Source: Ramlibacter pinisoli (GTDB taxonomy: Bacteria; Pseudomonadota; Gammaproteobacteria; Burkholderiales; Burkholderiaceae_C). From it: a stretch of 64,000 bases of DNA. The notes under the pieces are model-generated. The model saw nothing but the letters and a program-made list of their open reading frames with translations. It ran no database searches and had not been told where the DNA came from. This document shows positions 30,246 to 41,097 of this stretch, piece by piece; within the stretch, counting starts at the first letter, position 1, and each line of letters begins with the position of its first letter. The stretch spans positions 1,860,001 through 1,924,000 of the forward strand of contig NZ_WSEL01000003.1 of assembly GCF_009758015.1 (NCBI RefSeq). Reading direction: 5' to 3'. A program made the position numbers and the translations under genes.

Positions 30246-31183
30246 TGTTCTTGTTGTGGGCGCAGGCCGGCCGCGGCGGCCCGGGTGCGCGTGCGCAGCC
30301 AGCGCGCCGCGGCGGAGCCGTGGCTGCGGGCGTGCCAGAGCTGGTAGTAGGTCAGGGGCGGAAAGGCGACCGGGGGCGGCAGGATGGCCAGCGGCAGCCG
30401 CGCCAGGTAGCGCTCGCAGAACAGGCGGCCGGTGGTCAGCACCAGCAGGCTGGACGCCACCATGGCCGGGATCAGGCCGAAGTGGGCGCAGCGCGCGGTG
30501 ATGTTGCGCGCCAGGCCCTGGGCCTCCAGGTGCTCGTCGATGACGCCGCGCGCGCCGGCGTGGGTGGGCGTGGGCGCGACATGCTCGCAGGCCAGCCAGT
30601 CGTCGGTGCTCCAGCCGCGCCGCACGGCCGGATGGTCCTGCGCGACCAGGCAGGCCACCTCGTCGGTGAACAGCTCGGCGCGGTGCAGGTCGCCGGGCGG
30701 CTGCAGCCAGTTGCCGATCACCACGTCGATGTCGCCCTGGGCCAGGCGGGCGCGGTAGTCGCCGTCGGCCGACAGCGGGTGGATCTCGATGCCGGTGTGC
30801 GGCGCCTCGCGCTTGAGGTCGGCCACCAGGGCCGGCAGGAACTGCGGATCGAGGTAGTCGCTGGCCGCGATGCGGAAGGTCTGGGTGGCGGCGGCCGGTT
30901 CGAAGCCGCGCACGTCGCTGAACAGGCCCTCGGCGGCACGCAGGATGCTTGCACTGGGCTCGATCATGCGCAACGCAGCCTCGGTGGGCACCATGGTGGC
31001 GCCCGAACGCACCAGCAACGGGTCGCCGGCCAGCTCGCGCAGCCGCTTCAGGGCGGCCGACACCTGGGGCTGGTACATGCCCAGCCGCAGTGCGGCCCGG
31101 GAAACGCTGCGTTCGATCAACACCGTGTGCAGGACTCGGATGAGATGGAGGTCGATCTTGTCGAAAAGCGCTTGATCTCTCAT
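30242..31183 (-). CDS. LysR family regulator, probable purine regulator
   Basis: A 313-residue protein with the helix-turn-helix SVSRAALRLGMYQPQVSAAL (about residues 26-45) and a LysR substrate domain. It is divergent from xdhAB and co-transcribed with the purine-type transporter. The 88-base divergent gap holds an inverted repeat of LysR type (31203-31222). I infer that it controls xanthine dehydrogenase and purine uptake together. Confidence 0.88.
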
Positions 31184-31202
31184 ACCGCGGCGGGCATCGT
31201 TG

Positions 31203-31222
31203 GCATACGGTGGTTCTTATGC
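31203..31222. promoter_or_regulatory. Candidate LysR operator between lysR and xdhA
   Basis: GCATA (31203-31207) and TATGC (31218-31222) are inverted arms 10 bases apart, the spacing expected for a LysR-type box. It lies 49 bases before xdhA and 19 bases from the lysR start. Confidence 0.45.
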
Positions 31223-31271
31223 ACGCGGTGCGCCAGTCGCTCTACCCTCGGGTTTCCCCTTCCAAAGCTCC

Positions 31272-32719
<1,448 letters not shown>

Positions 32720-32723
<4 letters not shown>

Positions 32724-35107
32724 CCGCGCGCGACGTCGATTTCACGGCCGCCACCGGTGGCGGCCCCACCGGCCCGGCCGATGCCGGCGAACGCAACCTG
32801 GCGCCGGCCACCGGCTCGCCCCATGCGCCGGCCACGCCCGGCCGGGCCATGGGCCGCGCGCAGCCGCACGAGAGCGCCCGCGCCCAGGTGGCCGGCAGCG
32901 CGACCTACGTCGACGACATCGCCGAGGTGCGCGGCACGCTGCACGCCGCCCCCATCCTGTCGACCGTGGGCCACGGCCTGCTGCGCGGCATCGACCCGGC
33001 GGCGGCACTGGCGCTGCCCGGCGTGCGGGCCGTGGTGCTGGCCCGGGACATCCCGGGCGACCCGGTGCTCGCGACCTTCGTCCACGACGAACCCATCTTC
33101 GCGCGCGACCGGGTCGAGCACGTCGGCCAGGTCGTCGGCCTGGTGGTCGCCGACAGCGTGATGCAGGCGCGGCGGGCGGCCCGCCTGGTGCGGCTGGACA
33201 TCGAGCCACTGCCGGTGGTGCTGGACGTGCGCGAGGCGCATGCCAACCGCAGCTACGTGCTGCCGCCGGTGGTGGTGCGCCGCGGCGACCCGGAGGCGGC
33301 GCTGGCGGCGGCGCGGCACCGCCTGGCCGGCCAGCTGGAGGTCGGCGGCCAGGAGCACTTCTACCTCGAAGGCCAGGTCGCCTATGCGCTGCCGCTGGAG
33401 CAGGACCAGTGGTGGATCCATTCCAGCACCCAGCATCCGGGCGAGGTGCAGCACTGGGTGGCGCATGCGCTCGGGCTGGAGAACAACGCCGTCACCGTCG
33501 AGTGCCGGCGCATGGGCGGCGGCTTCGGCGGCAAGGAGACCCAGGCCGGCCACCTGGCCGTGTGGGCCGCCCTGGCCGCGCGCAAGACCGGGCGCCCGGT
33601 CAAGCTGCGGCTGGACCGCGACGACGACTTCCTGGTGACCGGCAAGCGGCACCCGTTCGCCTACGACTGGCAGGCCGGCTTCGACGACGACGGCCGCCTG
33701 GCCGGCCTGCGGGTCACCATGCTGGCCAACTGCGGCTTCTCGGCCGACCTGTCGGGCCCGGTGGCCGACCGGGCGATCTTCCACACCGACAACGCCTACT
33801 ACCTGGCCGACGTCGAGATCGCGTCGTACCGCTGCCGGACCAACACCCAGAGCCACACCGCCTTCCGCGGCTTCGGCGGCCCCCAGGGCGTGATCCTGAT
33901 CGAGGCCATCCTGGGCGAGATCGCACGCAAGCTGGGCAAGGACCCGCTGGCGGTGCGCCGTGCCAACCTGTACGGCGTGGGCGAGCGCGATGTCACGCAC
34001 TACCAGATGAAGGTGGAGGACAACATCCTGCACCCGCTCATCGACCAGCTCGAACAGTCGTCGCGCTACCAGCAGCGGCGCGCCGCCATCGCGGCCTGGA
34101 ACGCGACCAGCCCGGTGATCAAGCGCGGCATCGCGCTCACGCCGGTCAAGTTCGGTATCAGCTTCACCGCCACCTTCTTCAACCAGGCCGGCGCGCTGGT
34201 GCACGTGTTCACCGACGGCAGCGTGCAGGTCAACCATGGCGGCACCGAGATGGGCCAGGGGCTGCACACCAAGATCATGCAGGTGGTGGCCGACGAGCTG
34301 GGCGTACCGTTCGAGCGCGTGCGCTGCACCGCCACCGAGACCGGCAAGGTGCCCAACGCCTCGGCCACCGCCGCCTCCAGCGGCACCGACCTGAACGGCC
34401 GGGCGGCGCAGTTCGCGGCCCGCAACATCCGCGACAACCTGGCCGCCTTCGTGGCCGGGCTGGATGGCTGCGGCGCCGGCGCCGTGGACTTGCGCGCCGG
34501 CGAGGTGATCTCGCCCAGGCAGACGCGCAGCTTCGACGCGGTGGTGAAGGCTGCCTACGCCAACCGCATCCAGCTGTGGAGCGACGGCTTCTACCGCACG
34601 CCCAAGATCCACTACGACAAGACCACGCTCACCGGCCGGCCGTTCTACTACTTCAGCTACGGGGCCGCCTGCACCGAGGTCGCCATCGACACGCTCACCG
34701 GCGAGAACCGGGTGCTGGCGGTGGACATCCTGCACGACGTCGGCACCTCGCTCAACCCGGCCATCGACATCGGCCAGGTCGAGGGCGGCTTCATCCAGGG
34801 CGTGGGCTGGCTCACCACCGAACAGCTGGTCTGGAACGAGCAGGGCCTGCTGGCCACGCACGCCCCCAGCACCTACAAGATCCCCGCCACCGGCGACGTG
34901 CCGGCGCACTTCGTCGTGCAGTTCTGGCACGAGGGCAACCGCGAGGACAACGTGGGCGGCAGCAAGGCCGTGGGCGAACCGCCCTTCATGCTGGCCATCA
35001 GCGCCTGGGAGGCGCTGCGCGAGGCGGTGGCGGCCGCCCGCGGCGACGGCCAGGCCCCGCTGGTGGCGCCGGCAACGGCGGAGAACGTGTTGCGCGCGCT
35101 GGGTTGA
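32720..35107 (+). CDS. xdhB: Xanthine dehydrogenase, molybdopterin-binding subunit
   Basis: A 795-residue protein of the xanthine oxidase large-subunit family. The first 45 residues are a Gly/Ala/Pro-rich extension. RMGGGFGGKETQ (about residue 263) and AFRGFGGPQG bind the cofactor, and GSKAVGEPPFML (about residue 750) holds the catalytic Glu. With XdhA it oxidises hypoxanthine and xanthine to urate. The maturation factor gene xdhC is not adjacent but lies with puuD at 46.8 kb. Confidence 0.95.
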
Positions 35108-35168
35108 CGCCGGCGGGGAATGCCCGTGTCCGGCACGGCCGGCGCGGGCACGGCAGAATCGACCCCGC

Positions 35169-35498
35169 ATGCGCATCGTGACCACCCCGCTCCTGTTCTG
35201 GGCCGACGGCATGACCGTGACGCCCCGGCTGGTGGTGGTGCACCCGCGCGGCCGCCGCGACGCCGGGCTGCTGGCGCACGAGGCGGTGCACTGCCGGCAG
35301 ATGCGCGAGGTCGGCCTGCTGCGGTTCTGGTGGCACTACTTCACCTGCCCGGCGTTTCGCCTGTGGGCGGAAGTCGAGGCCTACCGGGTGTCGCTGCGGC
35401 ACCAGCCCAGGGGACTGCGCCACTTCGCCCGCGCACTGGCGCACGGCTACCTGCTGCCGATCGACGAGCGCGAGGCCGAGCGGTTGCTGAAGGGCTGA
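35169..35498 (+). CDS. Small HEAVH-motif protein (109 aa)
   Basis: A 109-residue protein with one HExxH motif, LLAHEAVHCRQMREVG (about residues 36-51), and a later Glu in WAEVEAYRVS that could be a third ligand. This is the minimal pattern of a zinc metallopeptidase-like fold, but no known small family is recognised. It starts 61 bases after xdhB on the same strand and may share its transcript. It has no signal peptide. Confidence 0.7.
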   Translation: MRIVTTPLLFWADGMTVTPRLVVVHPRGRRDAGLLAHEAVHCRQMREVGLLRFWWHYFTCPAFRLWAEVEAYRVSLRHQPRGLRHFARALAHGYLLPIDEREAERLLKG

Positions 35499-35508
35499 GC
35501 GGACGCGC

Positions 35509-35703
35509 TCAGATCCACTGCAGGGCGAGCAGCGTCATGCCGGCCCACAGCAGCACCGACAGGCCGCCACCGAGCCAGAAGACACGGCTGACCAGCAGCC
35601 CGGGACCGTCGGCGGCCTCGACCGCCTCGCAGGACCAAGGGCCCCAGCCACTGCCATCGAGCGGGGGGTGCATGACCTGGACGCGGGGTTGTTGGGGCGA
35701 CAT
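35509..35703 (-). CDS. Small membrane protein (64 aa)
   Basis: A 64-residue frame starting at ATG 35703 behind AAAGGAACGGAAC. The N-terminal half is polar (MSPQQPRVQVMHPPL), and the last 27 residues form one hydrophobic helix (WLGGGLSVLLWAGMTLLAL). CTCCTACAG lies about 50 bases upstream, as before two other small genes here. It is convergent with the HEAVH gene. The function is unknown. Confidence 0.6.
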   Translation of the reverse strand: MSPQQPRVQVMHPPLDGSGWGPWSCEAVEAADGPGLLVSRVFWLGGGLSVLLWAGMTLLALQWI

Positions 35704-35811
35704 GTTCCGTTCCTTTGCGAGCCCCCATGGTGGGAAGGCGCGCACGCGCGGCCTGTAGGAGTGTTGCCGGTCCGGGCATCCGAATTCCTCGCCACGTGGA
35801 AGAATCCGGCC

Positions 35812-36078
35812 ATGGCCCTCCCCACTTTCGATGAGTTCCGGCGCGCTGCGCTGGCGCGCGGCTTCGACGAGGTGCTCGAGCGGCATTGGGATCCGGGGCA
35901 GGTGGTGGCCACGCACAGCCACCCGTTCTTCGCCGATGCGCTGGTCGTGCGGGGCGAGATGTGGCTGGACGAGCGCCACCTGGTCGCCGGCGACACCTTC
36001 CAGCTGCCGCCCGGCACGCCGCACGCCGAGCGCTACGGCCCCGAGGGTGCGACCTACTGGGTCGCGCGCCGCAACTAG
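35812..36078 (+). CDS. Cupin-domain protein
   Basis: An 88-residue single-domain cupin. HWDPGQVVATHSHPFFADAL carries the first cupin motif with His residues, and LPPGTPHAERYG the second with the last His. A single small cupin usually binds a metal and acts as an isomerase, dioxygenase or sensor. The start at ATG 35812 excludes an unlikely upstream extension. Confidence 0.82.
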   Translation: MALPTFDEFRRAALARGFDEVLERHWDPGQVVATHSHPFFADALVVRGEMWLDERHLVAGDTFQLPPGTPHAERYGPEGATYWVARRN

Positions 36079-36338
36079 CGCCCGCGCGGCGGCCGGGCGC
36101 GCTGTGCGCGGGCCTGGCGCAGGCCGGCGCCCATCGCCCACACGCCCCAGCACACCAGCGACGCCGCCGCCGTGTAGCCGAACGCGCCGTCGGGCACGAA
36201 CCAGGCCGACGCGGCCGGCACCAGTTGCGCCGCGACCGCTGCCAGCAGGATGGCGGTGCCCAGGAAGAACAAGGCGAGGCCGCCGCGCACCAGGCGGCGC
36301 GGGCTGGCGGCGAAGCAGCGGGTGAGGAAAGCGTGCAT
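36075..36338 (-). CDS. Two-span membrane protein (87 aa)
   Basis: An 87-residue protein: MHAFLTRCFAASPRRLVRGG then two hydrophobic helices (about residues 20-43 and 52-72) and a basic Arg/Pro tail. The stop overlaps the cupin stop tail to tail by 4 bases. Base composition is like its neighbours. No family is recognised. Confidence 0.55.
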   Translation of the reverse strand: MHAFLTRCFAASPRRLVRGGLALFFLGTAILLAAVAAQLVPAASAWFVPDGAFGYTAAASLVCWGVWAMGAGLRQARAQRARPPRGR

Positions 36339-36540
36339 GGGTCGATGATGCCGACGCCCGGCCGCGCGGCCACGGTCGAGCCGCTGTGGTGGCGAGCAAA
36401 GCGGCCGGGCCGTGCACGGTTGGGCCGGGCGATGCGCACAGGACACAGTCGGTGAAATCCCGCAGGCGCCCTGCCTCGGGGCCTTGTCCTACAGCCCTCC
36501 CGCTGAGCCACGCGGAGCATGCGCACGAGGGAGAACCGCC

Positions 36541-36906
36541 ATGGGCACCAGGACGATCGCGAGGACTGCAGACTGGCAGACGCACGAACGGCTGCTCGTG
36601 GGCCTGCGCGGCTGGCACATGGCGCTGTGCGCCCTCGAAACCGGCGACGGCAGCGGCGAGTACACCGGCTACTACAAGATCTGCGCCGGGGAGCCGGCCA
36701 GCTACTGGGAGGCCGACTGCCTCCTCAAGGGCTGCAGCCAGGTGCCGCGGCGTTCGCCGCGCGACGCCCTGCGCGACGCCGAGGACATGGCCCGGTCGGC
36801 CGTCTACCACCTGCCCGCGCCCCGCGCCCTTGCCGCCGTGCGGGCCGCGCGGCCGCTGAACGTGTACGAGCGCCACGACCTGTACGAGCGCACCCGGCGC
36901 GTGTGA
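36541..36906 (+). CDS. Hypothetical protein (121 aa)
   Basis: A 121-residue soluble protein with start ATG 36541 behind GAGGGAGAA. It has an aromatic-rich centre (GEYTGYYKICAGEPASYWEA) with two Cys, and a helical, basic second half ending YERTRRV. GTCCTACAG occurs 46 bases upstream. I do not recognise the family. Confidence 0.65.
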   Translation: MGTRTIARTADWQTHERLLVGLRGWHMALCALETGDGSGEYTGYYKICAGEPASYWEADCLLKGCSQVPRRSPRDALRDAEDMARSAVYHLPAPRALAAVRAARPLNVYERHDLYERTRRV

Positions 36907-36983
36907 CCGAGTCCGTGCGATCCTCTGTAGATTCAGGGTAAACCCTAGATCCCGCCACCCTCCAGCCCAGCAGCATCCATCCC

Positions 36984-37172
36984 ATGCCCGCAGCCGCCGC
37001 CGATTCCGGCTTCCACGACAGCGAATTCGACTGGGATTCCCTCAACGCCACGCGGGCCCAGGCCGACCGCCAGCAGCGCGGGCTGACCGGTATGGACCAC
37101 CTGGCCTGGGCGGTGCTGGTGCTGCTGACGTTCTGCCCCCCGCTGGGATTCGCCATCGCCTTCTTCTGGTGA
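36984..37172 (+). CDS. Small membrane protein (62 aa)
   Basis: A 62-residue protein: acidic N-terminus (SGFHDSEFDWDSLNATRAQA) and one C-terminal membrane helix (AWAVLVLLTFCPPLGFAIAF). The sequence upstream, CTCTGTAGATTCAGGGTAAAC, is more A/T-rich than average and may hold its promoter. No function can be given. Confidence 0.6.
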   Translation: MPAAAADSGFHDSEFDWDSLNATRAQADRQQRGLTGMDHLAWAVLVLLTFCPPLGFAIAFFW

Positions 37173-37337
37173 ACCCGGGCCGCTGACAGCCGCTTGGCCG
37201 CGGCCAGCCCATCCGTTTGCGTCGCAGCCCCGGTGGGCCCGAGCGCGCGTTCCCGACCCCGGATCGGGACATACCCCGGACGGCCGAGCACCGCCGCGCG
37301 GTAGAGTCGGTTCCAAAGAGCAGGAAGTCCGCGGGGT

Positions 37338-38447
37338 ATGGACGAATACGAAAGAGTTATCGGGCGCCTCTATGGGGCAGGCCTGGGAGAGGACAGCTGG
37401 GACGAGGCGCTGGGCGCGGTGGCACGCTCCATCGATGCCTGCGGCCACCTGATCTACGAGTTGCGCGGCGACAACGCCGGAGTGGACTGCGTCATCTCCG
37501 AGCAGGGCATCGGACAGGAGGCGCTGGAGCGGTATTTCGCCCGTTTCCTGCCGCGCAACGTCTGGGCTGCGAACCGCTCGACCATGCTGCCCGGTGCGGT
37601 GGTCACCTCCTCGATGCTCTACCCGGACCATTTGCTCAAGCGCACCGAGTACTACGCCGACTGGCTGCGCCACGTGCAGGTGTTCCATGCCATCGGCGGC
37701 ATGGTGGCGCAGGACGCCGAGTCCAGCACCAAGATCACCTTCGTGCGGCCGGAACGGCGCAGGACCTTCGACGTCGACCACCGCCAGACGGTGGAACGCG
37801 TGTTTCCGCACCTGCGCGGCGCGCTGGCGACGCGGCGCCGCATCGCCCGGCTCGAGTCGCTGCTCGATCCGCTGCGCGACGCCGTCGACGGGCTCGGGCA
37901 AGGCCTGGCGATCGTCGGCGCCGACGGCCAGGTGGTGCACCTGAACCGCTGCGCCCAGGACCTCGTCGACGCCGGCCACCCGGTCGCGGTGCGCCAGGGC
38001 GTCTTGCAGTTTCGCGACGGCCGGGTGCAGGGGCAGTTCCTGGCCCGACTGCAAGCCGCCCTGGCCGGCCCGCACCCGGCGGCCGACGCCACCTTCCTGG
38101 TGCGCCAGCCGCCTGCGCCGGACCTGCAATGCCTGGTGCTGCCGTTGCCGGCACGCGTCGCCGGTCCCCGCCGCGCCGCGCTGTTCCTGTCGACCAGCGG
38201 CGCCGCCGGGGTGCCGGGCCCGGTGCTGCAGTCGCTGTACGGCCTGACCGCCGCCGAGGCCGCCCTGGCCGTCGCGCTGGGCGCGGGGACCATGCTGGAG
38301 GCGCATGCCGCCGCCCGGGGCGTGAGCCTGCACACGGTCAAGAGCCAGCTCAAGGCGGTGCTGGCCAAGCTGGGCGTCCACCGCCAGGCCGACGTGGTGC
38401 GGGTCGTCAACCGCCTGCTGCAACCCTACGGCACGACGCCGCACTGA
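37338..38447 (+). CDS. LuxR family transcriptional regulator
   Basis: A 369-residue protein with a C-terminal LuxR/GerE helix-turn-helix (about residues 300-360): LTAAEAALAVALGAGTMLEA then GVSLHTVKSQLKAVLAKLGV. The N-terminal 200 residues look like a PAS-type sensor region (IVGADGQVVHLNRCAQ near residue 193), an arrangement common in Comamonadaceae regulators. No receiver domain is present. It ends before two adjacent hairpins at 38467-38519. Its targets are unknown. Confidence 0.82.
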   Translation: MDEYERVIGRLYGAGLGEDSWDEALGAVARSIDACGHLIYELRGDNAGVDCVISEQGIGQEALERYFARFLPRNVWAANRSTMLPGAVVTSSMLYPDHLLKRTEYYADWLRHVQVFHAIGGMVAQDAESSTKITFVRPERRRTFDVDHRQTVERVFPHLRGALATRRRIARLESLLDPLRDAVDGLGQGLAIVGADGQVVHLNRCAQDLVDAGHPVAVRQGVLQFRDGRVQGQFLARLQAALAGPHPAADATFLVRQPPAPDLQCLVLPLPARVAGPRRAALFLSTSGAAGVPGPVLQSLYGLTAAEAALAVALGAGTMLEAHAAARGVSLHTVKSQLKAVLAKLGVHRQADVVRVVNRLLQPYGTTPH

Positions 38448-38466
38448 CCCAGCATCACTCGAACGC

Positions 38467-38519
38467 GCGATGACGGCGGCCGCCGTCATCGCCAGACTGC
38501 CAGGTCGCGATGCAGTCTG
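38467..38519. other. Two adjacent hairpins downstream of the LuxR gene
   Basis: 38467-38492 is a perfect 26-base palindrome centred on GGCC. It is followed at once by CAGACTGC (38493-38500) and GCAGTCTG (38512-38519), a second perfect 8-bp inverted repeat. Neither has a T-run. They may terminate the LuxR transcript or control the next gene. Confidence 0.5.
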
Positions 38520-38601
38520 ATCGTTCCATGGTGTTGTTGCGGTTGTGGGCTTGCGTCCGCCTGCAGGCCCGTCCGGCGGCGGGCTGGCCGGAGGCGCCGC
38601 C

Positions 38602-39039
38602 ATGAGTCTGCTGACCCTGCTGGTGCTGGCCTTCTGCACCTGCCTCATCGGCGTGGCCCTGTGGCTGCGCATCAGGGCCCGCGAAGCCTTCCGGCGTGCC
38701 GTGCAGTCGCTCGGCGCGCCGGACTTCAGCTACGACGGACCGGATGGCGGCTTCATCGACAGCGGCAGCAGCATCGCCCTGCACACCGGGCGCCGCCTGG
38801 TCCACCTGCGCCAGGGCCGCTCCTGGCGGTCGTACCCGCTGGAGGCGGTGCACAGCTGGGCCGCCCCGCCGGTCCCGGGCGATGGTGCGCTGGTGGTCCG
38901 GGTCGCCGACCCGGTGCACCCGGAGTGGCGCATCGACATGCCCAGCCTGGAACAGCGCACCTGGTGCGAAATCCTGGAACTGGCCATGCGCCACCCCGGC
39001 GTGACCGACAGCCGCCCCAGCAGCACCGATTCGATCTAG
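38602..39039 (+). CDS. Membrane-anchored hypothetical protein (145 aa)
   Basis: A 145-residue protein with an N-terminal membrane anchor (LLTLLVLAFCTCLIGVALWL) and a cytoplasmic beta-rich domain (HTGRRLVHLRQGRSWRSYPL). The domain resembles PH-like membrane-protein modules in layout only. Start ATG 38602 is chosen because the anchor begins there. The function is unknown. Confidence 0.65.
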   Translation: MSLLTLLVLAFCTCLIGVALWLRIRAREAFRRAVQSLGAPDFSYDGPDGGFIDSGSSIALHTGRRLVHLRQGRSWRSYPLEAVHSWAAPPVPGDGALVVRVADPVHPEWRIDMPSLEQRTWCEILELAMRHPGVTDSRPSSTDSI

Positions 39040-39046
39040 CCGCGGT

Positions 39047-39499
39047 TCAGTGGCCGGCCGGATCCGGGTGGGCCGGCTTCGGGCGGCGTCCCTGCGGCAC
39101 CGCGCGCAGCAGGCCGCGCATGGCGGTGGCCTCGTCGGCGCCGAAGTGGCGCTCGAAGGCCGCCTGCGCGCGCCGCCAGTGCGGCCGCGCGGCCGCCAGC
39201 ACGGTCCGTCCCTTGGCCGTGAGCGTCACCACCCGGCGCCGGCGGTCGCCCTCGGCGGCCTCGATCGCCACCAGGCCGTCGCGCTCCAGCGGCGTGACGG
39301 TGCGGGTGATGGTGGTGCGATCCATCACCATGGCCTCGGCCAACCCGACGATGCCGAGCGGGCCGCCCCGGTCGAGTTGCGACAGGACGGCGAACTGGGT
39401 CGAGCGCAGCCCCACGGCCGCCAGGTGCTCGTCGTAGAGCTGGGTGATCCAGCGTCCGGCCTGCCGGACGGCGGCGCAGTGGCAGACATCGGCGCTCAT
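39047..39499 (-). CDS. MarR family transcriptional regulator
   Basis: A 150-residue protein beginning MSADVCHCAAVRQAGRWITQ. The winged helix includes LGIVGLAEAMVMDRTTITRT and the wing EGDRRRRVVTLTAKGR, the MarR signature. Cys residues in VCHCAAVRQ could give redox sensing. It is divergent from a MATE efflux gene with two operator-like palindromes between, the classic layout of a drug-responsive repressor. An upstream in-frame ATG would place the operators inside the coding sequence, so 39499 is preferred. Confidence 0.88.
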   Translation of the reverse strand: MSADVCHCAAVRQAGRWITQLYDEHLAAVGLRSTQFAVLSQLDRGGPLGIVGLAEAMVMDRTTITRTVTPLERDGLVAIEAAEGDRRRRVVTLTAKGRTVLAAARPHWRRAQAAFERHFGADEATAMRGLLRAVPQGRRPKPAHPDPAGH

Positions 39500-39548
39500 C
39501 GCAACCTCCGCGGATCGGCGGCCCTGATCGCAACCGGGACAAGCAGGA

Positions 39549-39564
39549 ACGTGCACATGCACGT
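39549..39564. promoter_or_regulatory. MarR operator 1 (marR-MATE intergenic)
   Basis: ACGTGCACATGCACGT: arms ACGTGC/GCACGT are perfect inverted repeats around ACAT. It is followed at once by the A/T-rich TATTAT, a possible -10 element. Confidence 0.75.
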
Positions 39565-39583
39565 ATTATCGCGGCTCGCCGAA

Positions 39584-39599
39584 ACGTGCATATGCACGT
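39584..39599. promoter_or_regulatory. MarR operator 2 (marR-MATE intergenic)
   Basis: ACGTGCATATGCACGT is a fully perfect palindrome that repeats operator 1 except for one central base. The two centres are 35 bases apart, 26 bases before the MATE start. Confidence 0.75.
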
Positions 39600-39624
39600 A
39601 CCACAGGAAACCCACGAGACCCGC

Positions 39625-41058
39625 ATGTCCGACGCCGCCGCACCGCCGCCCGCCCTCGACCCCCGCACCCGCCGGCTGCTGGAGGCGCCGCTCCTGCCCA
39701 CCCTGCTGCGGCTGGGCACGCCCAACGTGCTGGTGCTGGGGGCGCAGGCCGCCGCCGGCCTGATCGAGACCTGGTTCATCGGCAAGCTGGGCGTCGACGC
39801 GCTCGGCGGCGTGGCGCTGGTGTTCCCGGTGGTGATGCTGATGCAGATGATGTCGGCCGGCGCCATCGGCGGCGGCATCTCCTCGTCGGTGGCACGCGCG
39901 CTCGGCGCCCGCCGGCGTGACGACGCCGACGCGCTGGCGCAGCACGCCGCGTTGCTGTCGGTGGTGTTCGGTCTGGCGTTCACGGCCGCCGCCCTGCTCG
40001 GCGGCGAGGCGCTGTACCGGCGCATGGGCGGTGACGGCGCCGTGCTGCAGGTGGCGCTCACCTACTCGGGCTGGGTGTTCGCCGGCGCGGTGCTGATCTG
40101 GCTGTTCAACGCGCTGGCCTCGGTGGTGCGCGGCACCGGCAACATGGCGGTGCCGGCGATCGTGACCTGCGTCGGCACGGCGGCGCTGGTGCCGCTGTCG
40201 CCGCTGCTGATCTTCGGCTGGGGGCCGCTGCCGGCCCTGGGCGTTGCCGGCGGCGCGCTGGCCCTGCTGCTGTACTACCTGGGCGGCACGCTGTGGCTGG
40301 CCTGGTACCTGGCGAGCGGCCGCAGCGTGGTGCGGCCACTCCTGCGGGGCCTGCACCTGCGGCGCGACCTGCTGCTGGACATCCTGCGGGTGGGCGCGGC
40401 CGGCGCGGTCTCCACGGTCGCGACCAACGTCGCCATCGCCGTCGCCACCGGCTATGCCGGCGCCCACGGCGCGGCGGCGATCGCCGGCTACGGCACGGCC
40501 GCCCGGCTCGAGTACCTGCTGGTGCCGCTGGTGTTCGGCTTCGGCGGCCCGCTGGTCGCCATCGTGGGCACCTGCATGGGTGCGGGCCAGCGCCGCCGTG
40601 CGCTGCAGGCGACCTGGACCGGCGCGGCGCTGGCCTTCGTGCTGGCCGAAGGCGTGGGCCTGCTGGCCACCGCCTTCCCCGTCGCCTGGATGGGCCTGTT
40701 CAGTCCCGACCCCGATGTCATTGCGGCCGGCAGCCTCTACCTGCGCCTGGTGGGGCCGTTCTACGGCTTCTTCGGCCTCGGCCTGGTGCTCTATTTCGCC
40801 TCCCAGGGCGCCGGCCGCCTGCTGTGGCCGGTGCTGGCCAACGTCGTCCGCCTGCTGGTGGCCGCGACCGGCGGCTGGCTCGCGCTGCGCTGGGGCGCCG
40901 GCCTGGCCGGCGTGTTCGCCGCCCAGGCCCTGGCCCTGCTCGGTTACGGCGTGCTCAGCGCCGCCGCGATCGCCGGCGGCGCCTGGTTCGGCCCGCTCGG
41001 CTGGCCGCGCCGCACCGACGCCCTGCTGCGCCGCCTGCAGGTCCCCGCCGCCCCCTGA
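39625..41058 (+). CDS. MATE family efflux transporter
   Basis: A 477-residue protein with about twelve membrane helices and MatE family segments such as RLGTPNVLVLGAQAAAGLIE and GTGNMAVPAIVTCVGTAAL. MATE pumps expel cationic drugs and other compounds using Na+ or H+ gradients. ATG 39625 is preferred over 39586, which would lie in operator 2. It is under the MarR regulator and is followed 39 bases later by an SDR gene that may share its transcript. Confidence 0.9.
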   Translation: MSDAAAPPPALDPRTRRLLEAPLLPTLLRLGTPNVLVLGAQAAAGLIETWFIGKLGVDALGGVALVFPVVMLMQMMSAGAIGGGISSSVARALGARRRDDADALAQHAALLSVVFGLAFTAAALLGGEALYRRMGGDGAVLQVALTYSGWVFAGAVLIWLFNALASVVRGTGNMAVPAIVTCVGTAALVPLSPLLIFGWGPLPALGVAGGALALLLYYLGGTLWLAWYLASGRSVVRPLLRGLHLRRDLLLDILRVGAAGAVSTVATNVAIAVATGYAGAHGAAAIAGYGTAARLEYLLVPLVFGFGGPLVAIVGTCMGAGQRRRALQATWTGAALAFVLAEGVGLLATAFPVAWMGLFSPDPDVIAAGSLYLRLVGPFYGFFGLGLVLYFASQGAGRLLWPVLANVVRLLVAATGGWLALRWGAGLAGVFAAQALALLGYGVLSAAAIAGGAWFGPLGWPRRTDALLRRLQVPAAP

Positions 41059-41097
41059 ATCCTTCCCGATCCGATCCCCTTCCTCCAGGAGTCCAGC

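Noticed and set aside
39586..39625. Upstream ATG as start of the MATE gene
   Set aside because: The extra residues would be encoded by operator 2, so ATG 39625 is preferred.
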